DNA of 64,000 nt from Chloroflexota bacterium (GCA_026713865.1 JAPONQ010000067.1:30778-94777); one strand, 5' to 3'; counted from the stretch's first letter, positions 42,492 to 51,568 are shown. Translations and numbers: made by a program. The notes: generated by a model not told the origin, from the letters alone.

Positions 42492-43894
42492 GCACGGGTG
42501 GCGGCGGAGCGGGACGGGGGCCGGCGCTGCCCGGGCGCGTGCGCGTGCTCTACTCGTCGGCGAGCATCGCGGGGAACGCTCTCTCGCAGGCGTGGGCCCT
42601 CTGGCTCATCTACTTCTACGCGCCGCCGGCCGGTGCCGACATCCCGGTCCGCATCCCCGAGCTCGGAGGGCTCGATCCGCGGGTCGTGCTCGGCATCACG
42701 CTGACGCTGGCGCGCGTGCTGGAGGCCGTGGACGACCCCCTGATCGCCTACTGGACGGACCGCACGCGATCCCGCTGGGGCCGCCGCATCCCCTTCGTCC
42801 TCTTCGGCACGCCGTGGTGGTGCGTCCTCTTCATCCTGGTCTTCACACCTCCGGCCGACGGGTCGAGCATGGCCAACGTCGTCTACATCTTCGTCGTCGC
42901 CCAGCTCTACTTCCTGCTCAACAACGTCGCCGGATCCGCCATGGAGGCGCTCCTGCCGCACATCGCCAGGCGCACCGTCGACCGCGTCTCGGTGGCGTCG
43001 CTGCAGGTCGTGTTCGGCGTCGGGGGCGCCGCCATCGGGCTCTCCCTCAGCTCCCTGCTCGTCGACCTCTTCGGCTTCGTCGGGATGGCGGCCATCATCG
43101 CCACGATCGCCCTCACGACCCGCTACGTGGCGCTCGCCGGGAGCTGGCGCCACGCCCTGACCGACGCCACGCCCTCGCACCCCGGCGTGATGCGCGCCCT
43201 GCGCGCGACCTTCACGAACCGGAACTTCCTCGCCTACCTGCCGAGCTTCGTGACCTTCCAGCTGGGAGTGCAGATGCTCACGGCGCTGCTCCCCTTCTTC
43301 GTCGCCGCCGTGCTGGGCGAGTCGAGGCTGTTCGGGCTGAGCGGCGCCGACAACGAGGGCACCTTCATCTTCCTGCTCACCGTGATGGTCATCGGGGGCG
43401 CCCTCGCGGGCGTACCGCTCTTCGCGGCCGTCGCACGGCGCCGGGGGACGGCGTCCACCTACCGGGCCGCGATGCTGGGAGCCGCCTGCTACTTCCCGCT
43501 GCTCTTCTTTGCGGGCTACCTGCCGGGGATACCGGCGCTGCCGCAGTCCCTGGTGGCGATGGCGCTGGGCGGCATCCCCATGGCAGGCGTCTTCCTCTTC
43601 CCCAACGTGCTCACGGCGGACATCGCCGACGACTCGGCGCAGAGCACCGGAACCAGGCGCGAGGCGATGTTCTACGGCTCACAGAACATGGTGGAGAAAT
43701 TCGCGATCTCGCTCGGCCCGCTCCTCTTCTCGCTCGTCCTGCTCGCCGGGGACTCGGCCGCCGACCCGCTCGGCGTGCGGCTGGTCGGCCCCTTCGCCGG
43801 CCTGCTCGTGCTCGCCGGGTACCTCTCCTTCCGCTCCTACAGGCTCGCTCCCCTCGACGATCCGGCGCGCGCGCCCGATGCCGGCGCGCGGTGA
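42488..43894 (+). CDS. MFS transporter, GPH (glycoside-pentoside-hexuronide)-like
   Basis: A 468-residue carrier with about twelve membrane segments. The first long loop reads DDPLIAYWTDRTRSRWGRRIPFVLFGTP, the GPH-family signature. The N-terminal helix includes SSASIAGNALSQAWALWLIYFYAP. GPH members usually couple sugar or glycoside uptake to cations, but family relatives move other solutes (for example lipids), and the overlap with a PlsC-like gene makes a lipid-related role worth considering. ATG overlaps the upstream stop. Confidence 0.8.
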   Translation: MSTGGGGAGRGPALPGRVRVLYSSASIAGNALSQAWALWLIYFYAPPAGADIPVRIPELGGLDPRVVLGITLTLARVLEAVDDPLIAYWTDRTRSRWGRRIPFVLFGTPWWCVLFILVFTPPADGSSMANVVYIFVVAQLYFLLNNVAGSAMEALLPHIARRTVDRVSVASLQVVFGVGGAAIGLSLSSLLVDLFGFVGMAAIIATIALTTRYVALAGSWRHALTDATPSHPGVMRALRATFTNRNFLAYLPSFVTFQLGVQMLTALLPFFVAAVLGESRLFGLSGADNEGTFIFLLTVMVIGGALAGVPLFAAVARRRGTASTYRAAMLGAACYFPLLFFAGYLPGIPALPQSLVAMALGGIPMAGVFLFPNVLTADIADDSAQSTGTRREAMFYGSQNMVEKFAISLGPLLFSLVLLAGDSAADPLGVRLVGPFAGLLVLAGYLSFRSYRLAPLDDPARAPDAGAR

Positions 43895-43941
43895 GCGGGG
43901 CGGGCGCGGGGCCCTGGGAAGCGACCGCGGTCCGCGTCCCC

Positions 43942-43947
43942 TAGAAT
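43942..43947 (+). promoter_or_regulatory. Putative -10 box of a GNAT gene
   Basis: TAGAAT 59 bases before the ATG at 44006, in the 111-base gap after the MFS gene. No convincing -35 was found. Confidence 0.35.
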
Positions 43948-44005
43948 GCGAACGGCGCGAGGGTCCCCGAGGGCACCGCGCCGGCACGATGGCACGGGAG
44001 GCACG

Positions 44006-44602
44006 ATGACACAGGGTGCGACGGCCGTCCTGACCACGCTCACCTCCGGCGGCCAGCAGCTTGCCCTGCGCTACATGACCGCCGCCGACCGCGACGCGCT
44101 GCTGCGGTTCGCGCGCTCCCTGCCGACGCACGATCTGCTCTTCCTGCGGCGCGACATCACCAAGGGCGACGAGATCGACGCCTGGATCGCCGACATCCAG
44201 CGGGGTGAGGTGAGCACGATTCTCGCCGTCGACGAGGCGAATGCGGTCGTCGGGTACGCCGCCGTCGCACGGAACGATCTGCGCTGGATGCGCCACGTCG
44301 CCGAGCTGCGCGTGCTGGTCGGGGAGGAAGCTCGCGGCGCCGGCGTGGGGCGCGCGCTCACGCAGGAGGCCTTCCGCGTCGCGGCCGACACCGGCGTGCG
44401 CAAGATGATCGCGCGCATGACGCTGGACCAGCCGGCCGCGATCCACGTCTTCCGGCGGCTCGGCTTCCGCTCGGTCGCGCTGCTGCCCGATCACGTCGTC
44501 GACCCGTCGGGCAGGAGCTACGACATGGTGGTGATGGAGCAGGACGTCGCGAGCTACGAGGCCACCCTGCAGGAGCTCGACCAGGGGCGACGCGCGAGCT
44601 AG
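44006..44602 (+). CDS. GNAT family N-acetyltransferase
   Basis: A 198-residue acetyltransferase. The acetyl-CoA loop is ELRVLVGEEARGAGVGRALTQEAF (about 100-123), followed by MTLDQPAAIHVFRRLGF and DMVVMEQDV at the end. The fold is complete and of normal length. Substrate not readable. The ATG at 44006 fits the first strand (QLALRYMTAADRD). Its own promoter-like TAGAAT box suggests separate expression. Confidence 0.85.
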   Translation: MTQGATAVLTTLTSGGQQLALRYMTAADRDALLRFARSLPTHDLLFLRRDITKGDEIDAWIADIQRGEVSTILAVDEANAVVGYAAVARNDLRWMRHVAELRVLVGEEARGAGVGRALTQEAFRVAADTGVRKMIARMTLDQPAAIHVFRRLGFRSVALLPDHVVDPSGRSYDMVVMEQDVASYEATLQELDQGRRAS

Positions 44603-44664
44603 CGGGGATCGGACCGGCCCGCCACCCGTCCCATCGCGGCCGACCGCGCAGCAGGCGGCGGCCG

Positions 44665-45882
44665 CTAATCCGGCGTGTTGTCGTAGCCCGCCGTGATCGG
44701 AGCATCCACGCGCTGCCCGGCCGTCCCCTCCGGGGCGTAGCGCTCGACGATCTCCCGGAGCTCGTCCGTCGTCCCGGCCTCGGGGATCGCCGGCGGCTGC
44801 CCGGGCGACGACGCGACGTGGAGCGTCTGCGTGGGGAAGGCGAACTCCACCCCGAGATCCTCGGCCAGTCGCATGATGTCGAGGTTGAGCACGTGCCGGG
44901 TGCGGAGTTCCTCGTTCCAGCTCGATGCGTCGATGAAGCAGTAGACCATGATGTCGAGCGACGCCGCGCCGAAGCCGTGGAACTCGACGATGTAGTAGTC
45001 CTTGCGCGTCCCGGGGTTCGATCGGATCAGCGCCCGCACGCCCTCCACGAACGCCTGTACCTGCTCCGGACGCGTGTGGTACGCCAGGCCCAGGGTCGCC
45101 TTGTACCGGCGCCACCGCCGGAGCCCCATGTTGTCGACGTGCGCGTCGACGATCCGCGCATTGGGCACCGTGACGACCGAGTTATAGAACGTGCGCACGC
45201 GCGAGGACCGGAAGCCGACGTGCTCCACCGTCCCCTCGATGCCGCTCACCACCACCCAGTCGCCCACCTGGAAAGGGCGGTCGGCGAGGATCGTGACTCC
45301 GCCGAGCAGGTTGCGGATCGAGTCCTGCGCGGCGAGCGCGATCGCGAGCCCGCCCAGCCCGAGGCCGGCGACCAGCGACGTCACGTTGACGCCGAGGTTG
45401 CCCAGCACCAGGAGCACGCCGAACAGCACGACCGCCGCCTTCAGGATCGTCGCCGCGAGCGGCACGATCTGGTCGTCGAGCCGGTTCTCCGTCTTCGCCG
45501 CCCGCCGCCGGAGTTCGTCGGTGAAGATGTCGACGGCGCGCAGACCCAGCAGCAGCAGCGCTCCCGCGGTGAGCAGGCTCGCGGCCTGGCCGACGATGCT
45601 CTCGACCGTGTCGTGGAACCCGAGGGCGGGGAATCCCAGCCTCGCCGTGATCGCGGCGACGAGCGCCGTCAGCCCCCACCGCAGCCGCCCGCGCTCCCGC
45701 TCCCAGATGTCGCGATCGGCCGCCGCGAAGCGGCTCGTCAGGTAGAGCCGGACCGCCTGCTGCACGAGCAGCTGCGTCACGGCGGCGACGACGACCAGGA
45801 CGCCGAGCCCGATCCATTGACCGACCTCGACGCCGACGTAGGTGTCGCTCAACCACTCCGGCACGGCAGCCTCCCGCGCCAT
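44665..45882 (-). CDS. MscS-family mechanosensitive ion channel
   Basis: A 405-residue membrane channel that opens under turgor stress. Membrane segments lie near 20-48, 70-88, 100-118, 145-162 and in the pore helix; the signature VAGLGLGGLAIALAAQDSIRNLLGG is pore helix TM3, and FQVGDWVVVSGIEGTVEHVGFRSSRVRT the beta domain. The cytosolic C-terminal domain ends near residue 365. Length fits the mid-size MscS/YbdG class. Convergent with the GNAT gene. Confidence 0.92.
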   Translation of the reverse strand: MAREAAVPEWLSDTYVGVEVGQWIGLGVLVVVAAVTQLLVQQAVRLYLTSRFAAADRDIWERERGRLRWGLTALVAAITARLGFPALGFHDTVESIVGQAASLLTAGALLLLGLRAVDIFTDELRRRAAKTENRLDDQIVPLAATILKAAVVLFGVLLVLGNLGVNVTSLVAGLGLGGLAIALAAQDSIRNLLGGVTILADRPFQVGDWVVVSGIEGTVEHVGFRSSRVRTFYNSVVTVPNARIVDAHVDNMGLRRWRRYKATLGLAYHTRPEQVQAFVEGVRALIRSNPGTRKDYYIVEFHGFGAASLDIMVYCFIDASSWNEELRTRHVLNLDIMRLAEDLGVEFAFPTQTLHVASSPGQPPAIPEAGTTDELREIVERYAPEGTAGQRVDAPITAGYDNTPD

Positions 45883-45974
45883 CAGCGTAACATCCAGTAA
45901 GGCGTATTAGCATCTTGGGGTATCCGGCGCGAGCGCGCGGAGAGCGCAGCCTCCCGCCGGCGGCGACGCGGCTT

Positions 45975-47264
45975 CTAGGCGATCGACCGCAGCGAGCGCT
46001 GGGTGAGCGCCACCCCCAGCGTGAGCACGAGCAGGCCGACGCCTCCGGCCGTGAACAGCGTCTCCAGCCCGATGACCTGCGCGAGCAGCCCGGCAGGCAC
46101 GCCGATCACGCCGGCCAGGCCGTTCGCCACGATCAGGAGACCCAGCACGCGCCCCCGAAGCTCCGGCGGGACCTCGGTCTGCGCGATGGCCATACCCGTC
46201 ACGCGCACCGTCTGGAAGGACGCGCCGGCGAAGATGCCGATCATGAACGAGAGGGCCACGACGCGGCTGAGGCTGAAGGCGATCAGCGACGACGCGAGCA
46301 GGAGGCCGGCGGCGATCAACAGCCAGCCTCCCGGCAGCGCCTGGCGGCGGAGCGCGAGCGTGCTCATCGCCACCAGGCCGCCGCCGCCCCAGCACAACTG
46401 CATGAGACCCCACCCGGTCGCCCCCACGCCGAGCACATCGTCGAGCCACGCCGCCATGAGTACGCCCATGATCGCGATGCCGATCCCGAGCGAGGCCCAC
46501 GTCGTCAGGACCGTCCAGCGCACGCCCGCGTGGTAACCGAGATAGCGGAGCCCGTCGCGCAGGTTTCGCAGGACCGACTCCCCGGCGGCCCCCGGATCCG
46601 CGGCGTCGCCGCCGATGCGCAGGGGGAAGAGCGCCGCGAGGAGCCACACATGAGTGGAGGCGGCGATCAGGTAGGTCGCGCCGAAGCCCAGGTGGTCGAT
46701 CGAGAGCCCGGTCACCGGCCCGGAGACGAGGAGGCTGATCGACCACGCCAGCTGGAAGATCGTGACCGCGCGCGTGACGAGCGGTGCGGGAACCGCCTCC
46801 GACACGAGCGCCGTGCGCGTCGGCAGATCCTGCGCGTTGATGAGACCGCTCGCGGTGAAGAGCACGAACATCACGGGCAGCCACGCGCCGTCGCCGGTGC
46901 TCGCCCCCGGCAGGTAGAGCAGGACCCCCGTGCCCCCGACGAAGAGCAACGCGGCGATGTGCGCCCCGATCAGCATCGTGCGGCGCGCATAGCGATCGGC
47001 CAGCACGCCGCCGAAGAGCACCCAGGCGAGGAAGGCGGCGCCGCGGAGCGTGGCGAGCAGGCCGAGCAGCGTCAGCCGCTGCTCCTCCGGCGCCGTGACG
47101 TTCACGTACCAGGCCTGGACGATGAAGAGCATCGGTCCCCGGACGCCGCCGGCGAGGTTGGTGATGCAGATCAGGCGAAAGTCGCGGTAGGCGAGGGGCG
47201 CCAGCCGGCCCCGCGGCGGGGCAGCGCCCGGGGGAGATGGGGTCGCGGTGGTCACGCCGGGCAT
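45975..47264 (-). CDS. MFS transporter (EntS/MFS_3-like)
   Basis: A 429-residue carrier with about twelve hydrophobic segments. The opening LAPLAYRDFRLICITNLAGGVRGPML, the loop FGGVLADRYARRTMLIG and the middle ISLLVSGPVTGLSIDHLGFGATYLIAASTHV fit the MFS_3 group of exporters (enterobactin exporter EntS, multidrug pumps). The second half has RGRVLGLLIVANGLAGVIG. No ligand can be assigned. Transcribed away from the hydrolase gene at 47433; 168 bases lie between. Confidence 0.8.
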   Translation of the reverse strand: MPGVTTATPSPPGAAPPRGRLAPLAYRDFRLICITNLAGGVRGPMLFIVQAWYVNVTAPEEQRLTLLGLLATLRGAAFLAWVLFGGVLADRYARRTMLIGAHIAALLFVGGTGVLLYLPGASTGDGAWLPVMFVLFTASGLINAQDLPTRTALVSEAVPAPLVTRAVTIFQLAWSISLLVSGPVTGLSIDHLGFGATYLIAASTHVWLLAALFPLRIGGDAADPGAAGESVLRNLRDGLRYLGYHAGVRWTVLTTWASLGIGIAIMGVLMAAWLDDVLGVGATGWGLMQLCWGGGGLVAMSTLALRRQALPGGWLLIAAGLLLASSLIAFSLSRVVALSFMIGIFAGASFQTVRVTGMAIAQTEVPPELRGRVLGLLIVANGLAGVIGVPAGLLAQVIGLETLFTAGGVGLLVLTLGVALTQRSLRSIA

Positions 47265-47393
47265 CGCGCCATCCTAGCGCCGCCCCTGCCGCGAGGTATG
47301 CGAGGACGCTTCGACGCCGCTGCGACGGGACGTGCGCGGCCCGGCGCGGCGACCACGCCGCCGCGATCGTGCCCGCGCGGCGACGCCCCCGCG

Positions 47394-47399
47394 TATGCT
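47394..47399 (+). promoter_or_regulatory. Putative -10 box of a His-elbow hydrolase gene
   Basis: TATGCT lies 33 bases before the ATG at 47433, with AGAGGAG as a good ribosome site in between. Confidence 0.35.
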
Positions 47400-47432
47400 C
47401 CGCGAGGTACCGGGCACGGGAGAGGAGCGAGC

Positions 47433-48221
47433 ATGCGCAGGGCATACGTCGACGGACCCGGCGGGCAGATCCACTACCGCGAGGAGGGCGACGGCGATCC
47501 GCTCCTGCTGCTCCATCAGACCGCGAGCTCCGGTCGGCAGTACCTCGCGGCATTCCCCTACCTCGTCGCCGGCGGCCGGCACGTGATCGCGATGGACACG
47601 CCGGGCTACGGGATGTCCGATCTTCCGCCGGGCGAGCCGAGCGTCGACGGATACGTTCAGGCGGTCCTGGCACTGCTGGATGCACTCGACATCACTCAGG
47701 CGGCCGTGCTGGGCCACCACACGGGCGCGACGATCGCGCTGCACCTCGCCTGGGCGCACCCCGAGCGGGTTGACGGCCTGATCCTGAACGGCACGCCCCT
47801 CTACACCGACGAGGAGCGGGATCGGATCATCGAGCGTCTCCCGACCGAGGCGCCGCCGATCCAGGAGGACGGGAGCCACCTGCTCGCGCCCTGGAAGCGC
47901 CGGATGCGCGTCACCGTCGGCTGGACGCGGCTCGACGTGATGCAGCGCTGCGTCATGGAGAACCTGAGCGTGCGCGATCACGCCTGGTACGGATACAAGG
48001 CGGTCTTCCCCTACCCGTTCGAGGCCAGGCTGCGCGAGGTGGGCACCCCGACGCTGCTCCTGACCAACACGGGGGAGGATCTCTACCGGCACACGCTGCG
48101 GGCACGGGACACCCGGCCCGACCTGCCCTACGTCGAGCTCGACGGCGGCACGCACGATATCGTCGACGAGCAGCCGGAGGCCTGGAGCAACGCCGTGCTC
48201 GAGTTCCTGAGCCGCCCGTGA
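47433..48221 (+). CDS. Alpha/beta-hydrolase-fold protein with His at the nucleophile position
   Basis: A 262-residue alpha/beta-hydrolase fold. The elbow reads AVLGHHTGATIAL: G94-H-H96-T-G98, with His replacing Ser. Oxyanion loop LLLHQTASSGRQY, turn MDTPGYGMSD, acidic residues after strand 7 (TNTGEDLY) and a late His (GGTHDIVDE). It is closest in pattern to the proteins at 19278 and 32338, but its C-terminal half differs. The next gene starts inside its stop (GTGA), so it works with, or is expressed with, a tandem ferredoxin-fold protein. Confidence 0.75.
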   Translation: MRRAYVDGPGGQIHYREEGDGDPLLLLHQTASSGRQYLAAFPYLVAGGRHVIAMDTPGYGMSDLPPGEPSVDGYVQAVLALLDALDITQAAVLGHHTGATIALHLAWAHPERVDGLILNGTPLYTDEERDRIIERLPTEAPPIQEDGSHLLAPWKRRMRVTVGWTRLDVMQRCVMENLSVRDHAWYGYKAVFPYPFEARLREVGTPTLLLTNTGEDLYRHTLRARDTRPDLPYVELDGGTHDIVDEQPEAWSNAVLEFLSRP

Positions 48222-48982
48222 CCGCCCGCGGGCCCGCCGAGCCTCAGGGCGCCGTCGCCATCTGGGTGAGCATCCCCGACGACATACGCAACGAGTTCGA
48301 GCGCTGGCACAACGTGGAGCACACGGCCGACCGTGTCGGGCTCCCCGGCTACTGGCTGGGCCGCCGCTGGCGCGCCCTGCCGGTGTCCCTCGCCGGCGAG
48401 CTCGCGGCACCGACCGACTACCTGGCGCTCTACGAAGTGGACGACGCCGAGGTGCTCCGGCAAGCGGACTATCTCGAGCAGCTGAACGAGCCGACCGCGT
48501 GGACTCGCCGCATGCTGGCCCCGACGTTCGACGTCGAGCGGGCGATCTACGAGCTTGTTATGTCACATGGCGAGGAGCCGGAGCTCGACGCCCCCTATCT
48601 CCTGGCCGTCCGCGTGAACCCGCCGCCGGGTCCGGACGGCGACGCGGAGCTCCTCGACTGGTACCGCGAGGAGCACCTCCCGCGGCTCGGCGCGGTGGAC
48701 GGCACGCTGCGCGGACGCGTCTTCCGCCGGGTCGACGCCATCTCCGACATCCCCACCACCGAGAAGGACATCCAGCGCACGCGGGTGACCGGCCAGCGCT
48801 TCCTCGCCCTCTACGAGCTCGCGGACCCCGGCGAGCCGCACTCGGAGGCGTGGCGCGTTGCCTCGGCGGGCACGGCGAGGAGCGCCGCCTTCCGGGAGCG
48901 GCTCCGGGACGTGGGGCGCGAGCTCTACTCGCTCCAGTTCGCACGCCACGCCGCGTGGCGGGTCCGCCGCCGGCGCCCCTGA
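48218..48982 (+). CDS. Tandem ferredoxin-like (dimeric alpha/beta barrel) protein
   Basis: A 254-residue protein not assigned to a named family. It contains two related halves: the first has AIWVSIPDDIRNEFERWHNVEHTADR (about 13-38), the second LLAVRVNPPPGPDGDAELLDWYREEHLPRL (about 126-155). The WHNVEH/WYREEH pair looks like the helix of EthD/Dabb-type barrels, which act as small monooxygenases, cyclases or isomerases. A fused pair would make one barrel from a single chain. GTG start overlapping the stop of the His-elbow hydrolase. Confidence 0.65.
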   Translation: MTARGPAEPQGAVAIWVSIPDDIRNEFERWHNVEHTADRVGLPGYWLGRRWRALPVSLAGELAAPTDYLALYEVDDAEVLRQADYLEQLNEPTAWTRRMLAPTFDVERAIYELVMSHGEEPELDAPYLLAVRVNPPPGPDGDAELLDWYREEHLPRLGAVDGTLRGRVFRRVDAISDIPTTEKDIQRTRVTGQRFLALYELADPGEPHSEAWRVASAGTARSAAFRERLRDVGRELYSLQFARHAAWRVRRRRP

Positions 48983-49066
48983 CCCGCCGTCGCGCCCGTC
49001 CGCGCCGCCCGCCCGGCGGACGGCCCGAACCGCCGTGCCAGGCGGCGGGGCCGACCGGGGCACCGC

Positions 49067-50707
49067 TCACCCCCGCCCCTGCACGGCCAGGACGACCATC
49101 TCCAGGATCTCGTGGCTGGAGATGGAGCCGATGAACTCCCCCGTCCGCGGGTCCGTCACCGGGAGGGTGGTGAGCCTGCTCTCGGTCATCTGCTGAAGCG
49201 CGTCCTCGACCAGGTCGTCCGCGCCGGCGCGGGGGACATCGGCGCGCAGCACCCTCTCGAGAGGGGTCTCCTCCCACTCGCCCTGGGGCAGATAGCGAAG
49301 CATGCTCAGCGAGACGATGCCGGCCAGCCGGCCCTTCGCCACGACCACGTAGTCGTGCTGATCCGGGAGCAGCCAGCTCTGCACGAAGCGCCGCACGGTG
49401 AGCGACGGCTCGGGGTGCATGCGCGAGCGGTCCAGCACGTCACGCACCCGGACCCCCTCCAGCGCGAAGCGGCCCATCGAGGGCGGGAGCTCGCCGGGTG
49501 CGGCCGCCTCCTCCGTGTGCCCGAGCCTCCGGAGCGCGGCGCCGATGCCGAAGGGGGACGCCAGGATGTAGGCGAACATGAGCAGCACCATCAGCGAGAA
49601 GATCCCCTGATCGATCACGCCGCTCTGGAAGAGCACGAGCAGCAGCGCGATCTCCGCCACGCCCTTGGCCATCAGCCCGGACGCGATGGCGAGCGGCGCC
49701 TCGAGCCTCGTGACCCACGCGCTCAGCAGCGCCGCGGCGAACTTGCCGGCGAGCGGCACCAGCGTGAGCACGAGGATCGTCGCGAGCGGAAGCTGAAGGA
49801 AGTCCAGGCTCAGGTGGAGGCCGGCCGAGGCGAAGAAGAGCGGGACGAAGAACCCCTCGGCCGTGCCCCGCATGCCCGGCATGATGTCCCGCCGCACCTG
49901 GTACGGGAGCGCCGCGAGCGCGGCGCCGAAGAGGAGAGCGCCCAGGGACCCGTGGAGCCCCGCGTGTTCCGCCCCCACCACCACGAGGAAGAGCCCGCCC
50001 AGCAGTAGCCCGAAGGAGAGCTGCGGCACCAGCAGGACGTGGTGCAGGAGGAAAATGATCCGGGGCAGGATCCTGGTCGACACGAACCAGGTCAGGAGGG
50101 AGAACACGATGATCTGAACCGCCAGCTGCGCGACGGTGAACGGGTCGAGCGTGTGTCCGTGCTCGGACGCGAAGTGCTCGCTGATAGCGAATCCGACCAC
50201 GAACAGCAGCATCAACTCGGCGATGGCGGCTGCGGAGAAGATCTGGACGCCCACCGGCTCCCGGAGACGCCCCTCGTCGATCAGGACCTTGGCGACCACG
50301 CCGAGGCTCGAGAGCGAGAGGACACCAGCCAGCCCGAGCGCCTCGACGAAGCTGAGATCCAGCTGCAGATCGATCAGGACGTCGGCGGTGACCGCGAGCG
50401 AGACGAGCAGCGACATCACGACCGAGAGGAGCGCGGCGAAGAAGAGGCGGCCGCGCATCGCCTGGAGGAAGCCCCGGATGTCGAGCTCGTCCAGACCGAT
50501 GAGGAAGAAGAAGACGAAGATCCCGATGCTCAGGACGATCTCGATGTCGTCGCCCGCATGGACCAGCCCGGTCACCGGGCCGAGGACGACCCCGGTCGTC
50601 GCGTAGGCGATGATCGAATTCAGCCGGAAGCGCTTGAACACCCCCTCCAGCAGCTTCGCCACCACGATGAGCAGTCCGACCGAGAAGAGGGCGCCGTGCA
50701 GCTCCAC
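49067..50707 (-). CDS. CPA2 monovalent cation/proton antiporter with C-terminal CBS pair
   Basis: A 546-residue membrane protein. Residues 1-390 hold about twelve helices of the CPA2/KefB group (NSIIAYATTGVVLGPVTG, LSIGIFVFFFLIGLDELD, LSLSSLGVVAKVLIDEGRLREP, HGSLGALLFGAALAALPY). After a linker, two CBS domains cover about 415-540 (VVVAKGRLAGIVSLSML, LTTLPVTDPRTGEFIGSISSHEIL). CBS pairs sense adenosine nucleotides, so exchange may respond to energy state. Probably Na+ or K+/H+ exchange. GTG start. Confidence 0.88.
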   Translation of the reverse strand: MELHGALFSVGLLIVVAKLLEGVFKRFRLNSIIAYATTGVVLGPVTGLVHAGDDIEIVLSIGIFVFFFLIGLDELDIRGFLQAMRGRLFFAALLSVVMSLLVSLAVTADVLIDLQLDLSFVEALGLAGVLSLSSLGVVAKVLIDEGRLREPVGVQIFSAAAIAELMLLFVVGFAISEHFASEHGHTLDPFTVAQLAVQIIVFSLLTWFVSTRILPRIIFLLHHVLLVPQLSFGLLLGGLFLVVVGAEHAGLHGSLGALLFGAALAALPYQVRRDIMPGMRGTAEGFFVPLFFASAGLHLSLDFLQLPLATILVLTLVPLAGKFAAALLSAWVTRLEAPLAIASGLMAKGVAEIALLLVLFQSGVIDQGIFSLMVLLMFAYILASPFGIGAALRRLGHTEEAAAPGELPPSMGRFALEGVRVRDVLDRSRMHPEPSLTVRRFVQSWLLPDQHDYVVVAKGRLAGIVSLSMLRYLPQGEWEETPLERVLRADVPRAGADDLVEDALQQMTESRLTTLPVTDPRTGEFIGSISSHEILEMVVLAVQGRG

Positions 50708-50827
50708 GATGCGACTCCTTCCGGCGCCGGCAGCCCGCGGTCGGGCCCGTCGGGTCGGGCGGGTCGGACCGGCCTCGGCGACGGAGAGACGACGGTCCGG
50801 CGCCGGACGACCCGCTCGAGGATAGCG

Positions 50828-50873
50828 CCCCGCGCGCGCCTGCCGGCCCGGCGGCCGGCAGGCGGCCGCGGGG
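50828..50873. terminator. Long GC hairpin after the cyclophilin gene
   Basis: GCCTGCCGGCC (50838-50848) and its reverse complement (50853-50863) form 11 pairs around a four-base loop. CCCCGCG/CGCGGGG outside extends the stem after a small internal loop. It begins nine bases past the minus-strand stop at 50882, fitting a terminator for that gene. Confidence 0.7.
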
Positions 50874-50881
50874 CGAGCGCG

Positions 50882-51478
50882 CTACTCGATGCGAACGCCG
50901 GCGCGGTCGATCTGAAGCGGCTCGGTCGGCCTGCCGCCCCGCGTGCCCCGGCTCTCGAGCTCGCGCACGGCCTCCATCCCCGCCTCGACCTCCCCGAAGA
51001 TGGTGTGCTTGCCGTCCAGCCAGGGGGTCTCCACGAAGGTCAGGAAGAACTGGCTTCCGTCGGTGCCGGGGCCGGCGTTCGCCATCGAGAGCAGCCCCGG
51101 CCGATCGTGCTTCACCTTGCGATCGAACTCGCCGTCGTACTGGTATCCCGGACCGCGCGTTCCGGTGCCGGCGGGGCAGCCGCCCTGCGCCATGAAGCCG
51201 TCGATGACCCGGTGGAAGGCGAGGCCGTCGTAGAAGCCGAGCGTCGTGAGGTAGATGGTGCTCGAGACGTGCATCGGCGCGGTGTCGGGCAGGAACCGCA
51301 CCGTGATGGGTCCGACGGTGGTCTCCAGCTCCCAGAGATAGCGGCGCCCCCGCTCGAAGCGAGCCTCGGGCGGCCGCGGCAGCCGCAGGCGCCAGTCGTC
51401 CGCACCGGTGTCGATCGCCCGCCCCGAGATGAAGTCATCGATCTCGGCGATTCCGCTACGCCTCTCGGCTCCGCTCAC
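50882..51478 (-). CDS. Cyclophilin-type peptidyl-prolyl cis-trans isomerase
   Basis: A 198-residue PPIase that speeds proline isomerisation during folding. The domain begins near residue 45 (YLWELETTVGPITVRFLPDTAP) and includes FYDGLAFHRVIDGFMAQGG, GPGYQYDGEFDRKVKHDRPGLLSMANAGPGTDGSQFF and DGKHTIFGEV, with the active-site Arg in FHRV and Gln in GSQFF. There is no signal peptide, so cytosolic. The GTG at 51478 is preferred because GGAGGGGGA lies just upstream; an in-frame GTG at 51499 is possible. Confidence 0.9.
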   Translation of the reverse strand: MSGAERRSGIAEIDDFISGRAIDTGADDWRLRLPRPPEARFERGRRYLWELETTVGPITVRFLPDTAPMHVSSTIYLTTLGFYDGLAFHRVIDGFMAQGGCPAGTGTRGPGYQYDGEFDRKVKHDRPGLLSMANAGPGTDGSQFFLTFVETPWLDGKHTIFGEVEAGMEAVRELESRGTRGGRPTEPLQIDRAGVRIE

Positions 51479-51568
51479 GTCGTCCCCCTCCGCCCGCACC
51501 GCTCGTCGCTTCCCGCTTCTCCGCGCCCGCGGCCGACCGCTCCGGGCCCCCCGCAGGCTCCGCGCAGC

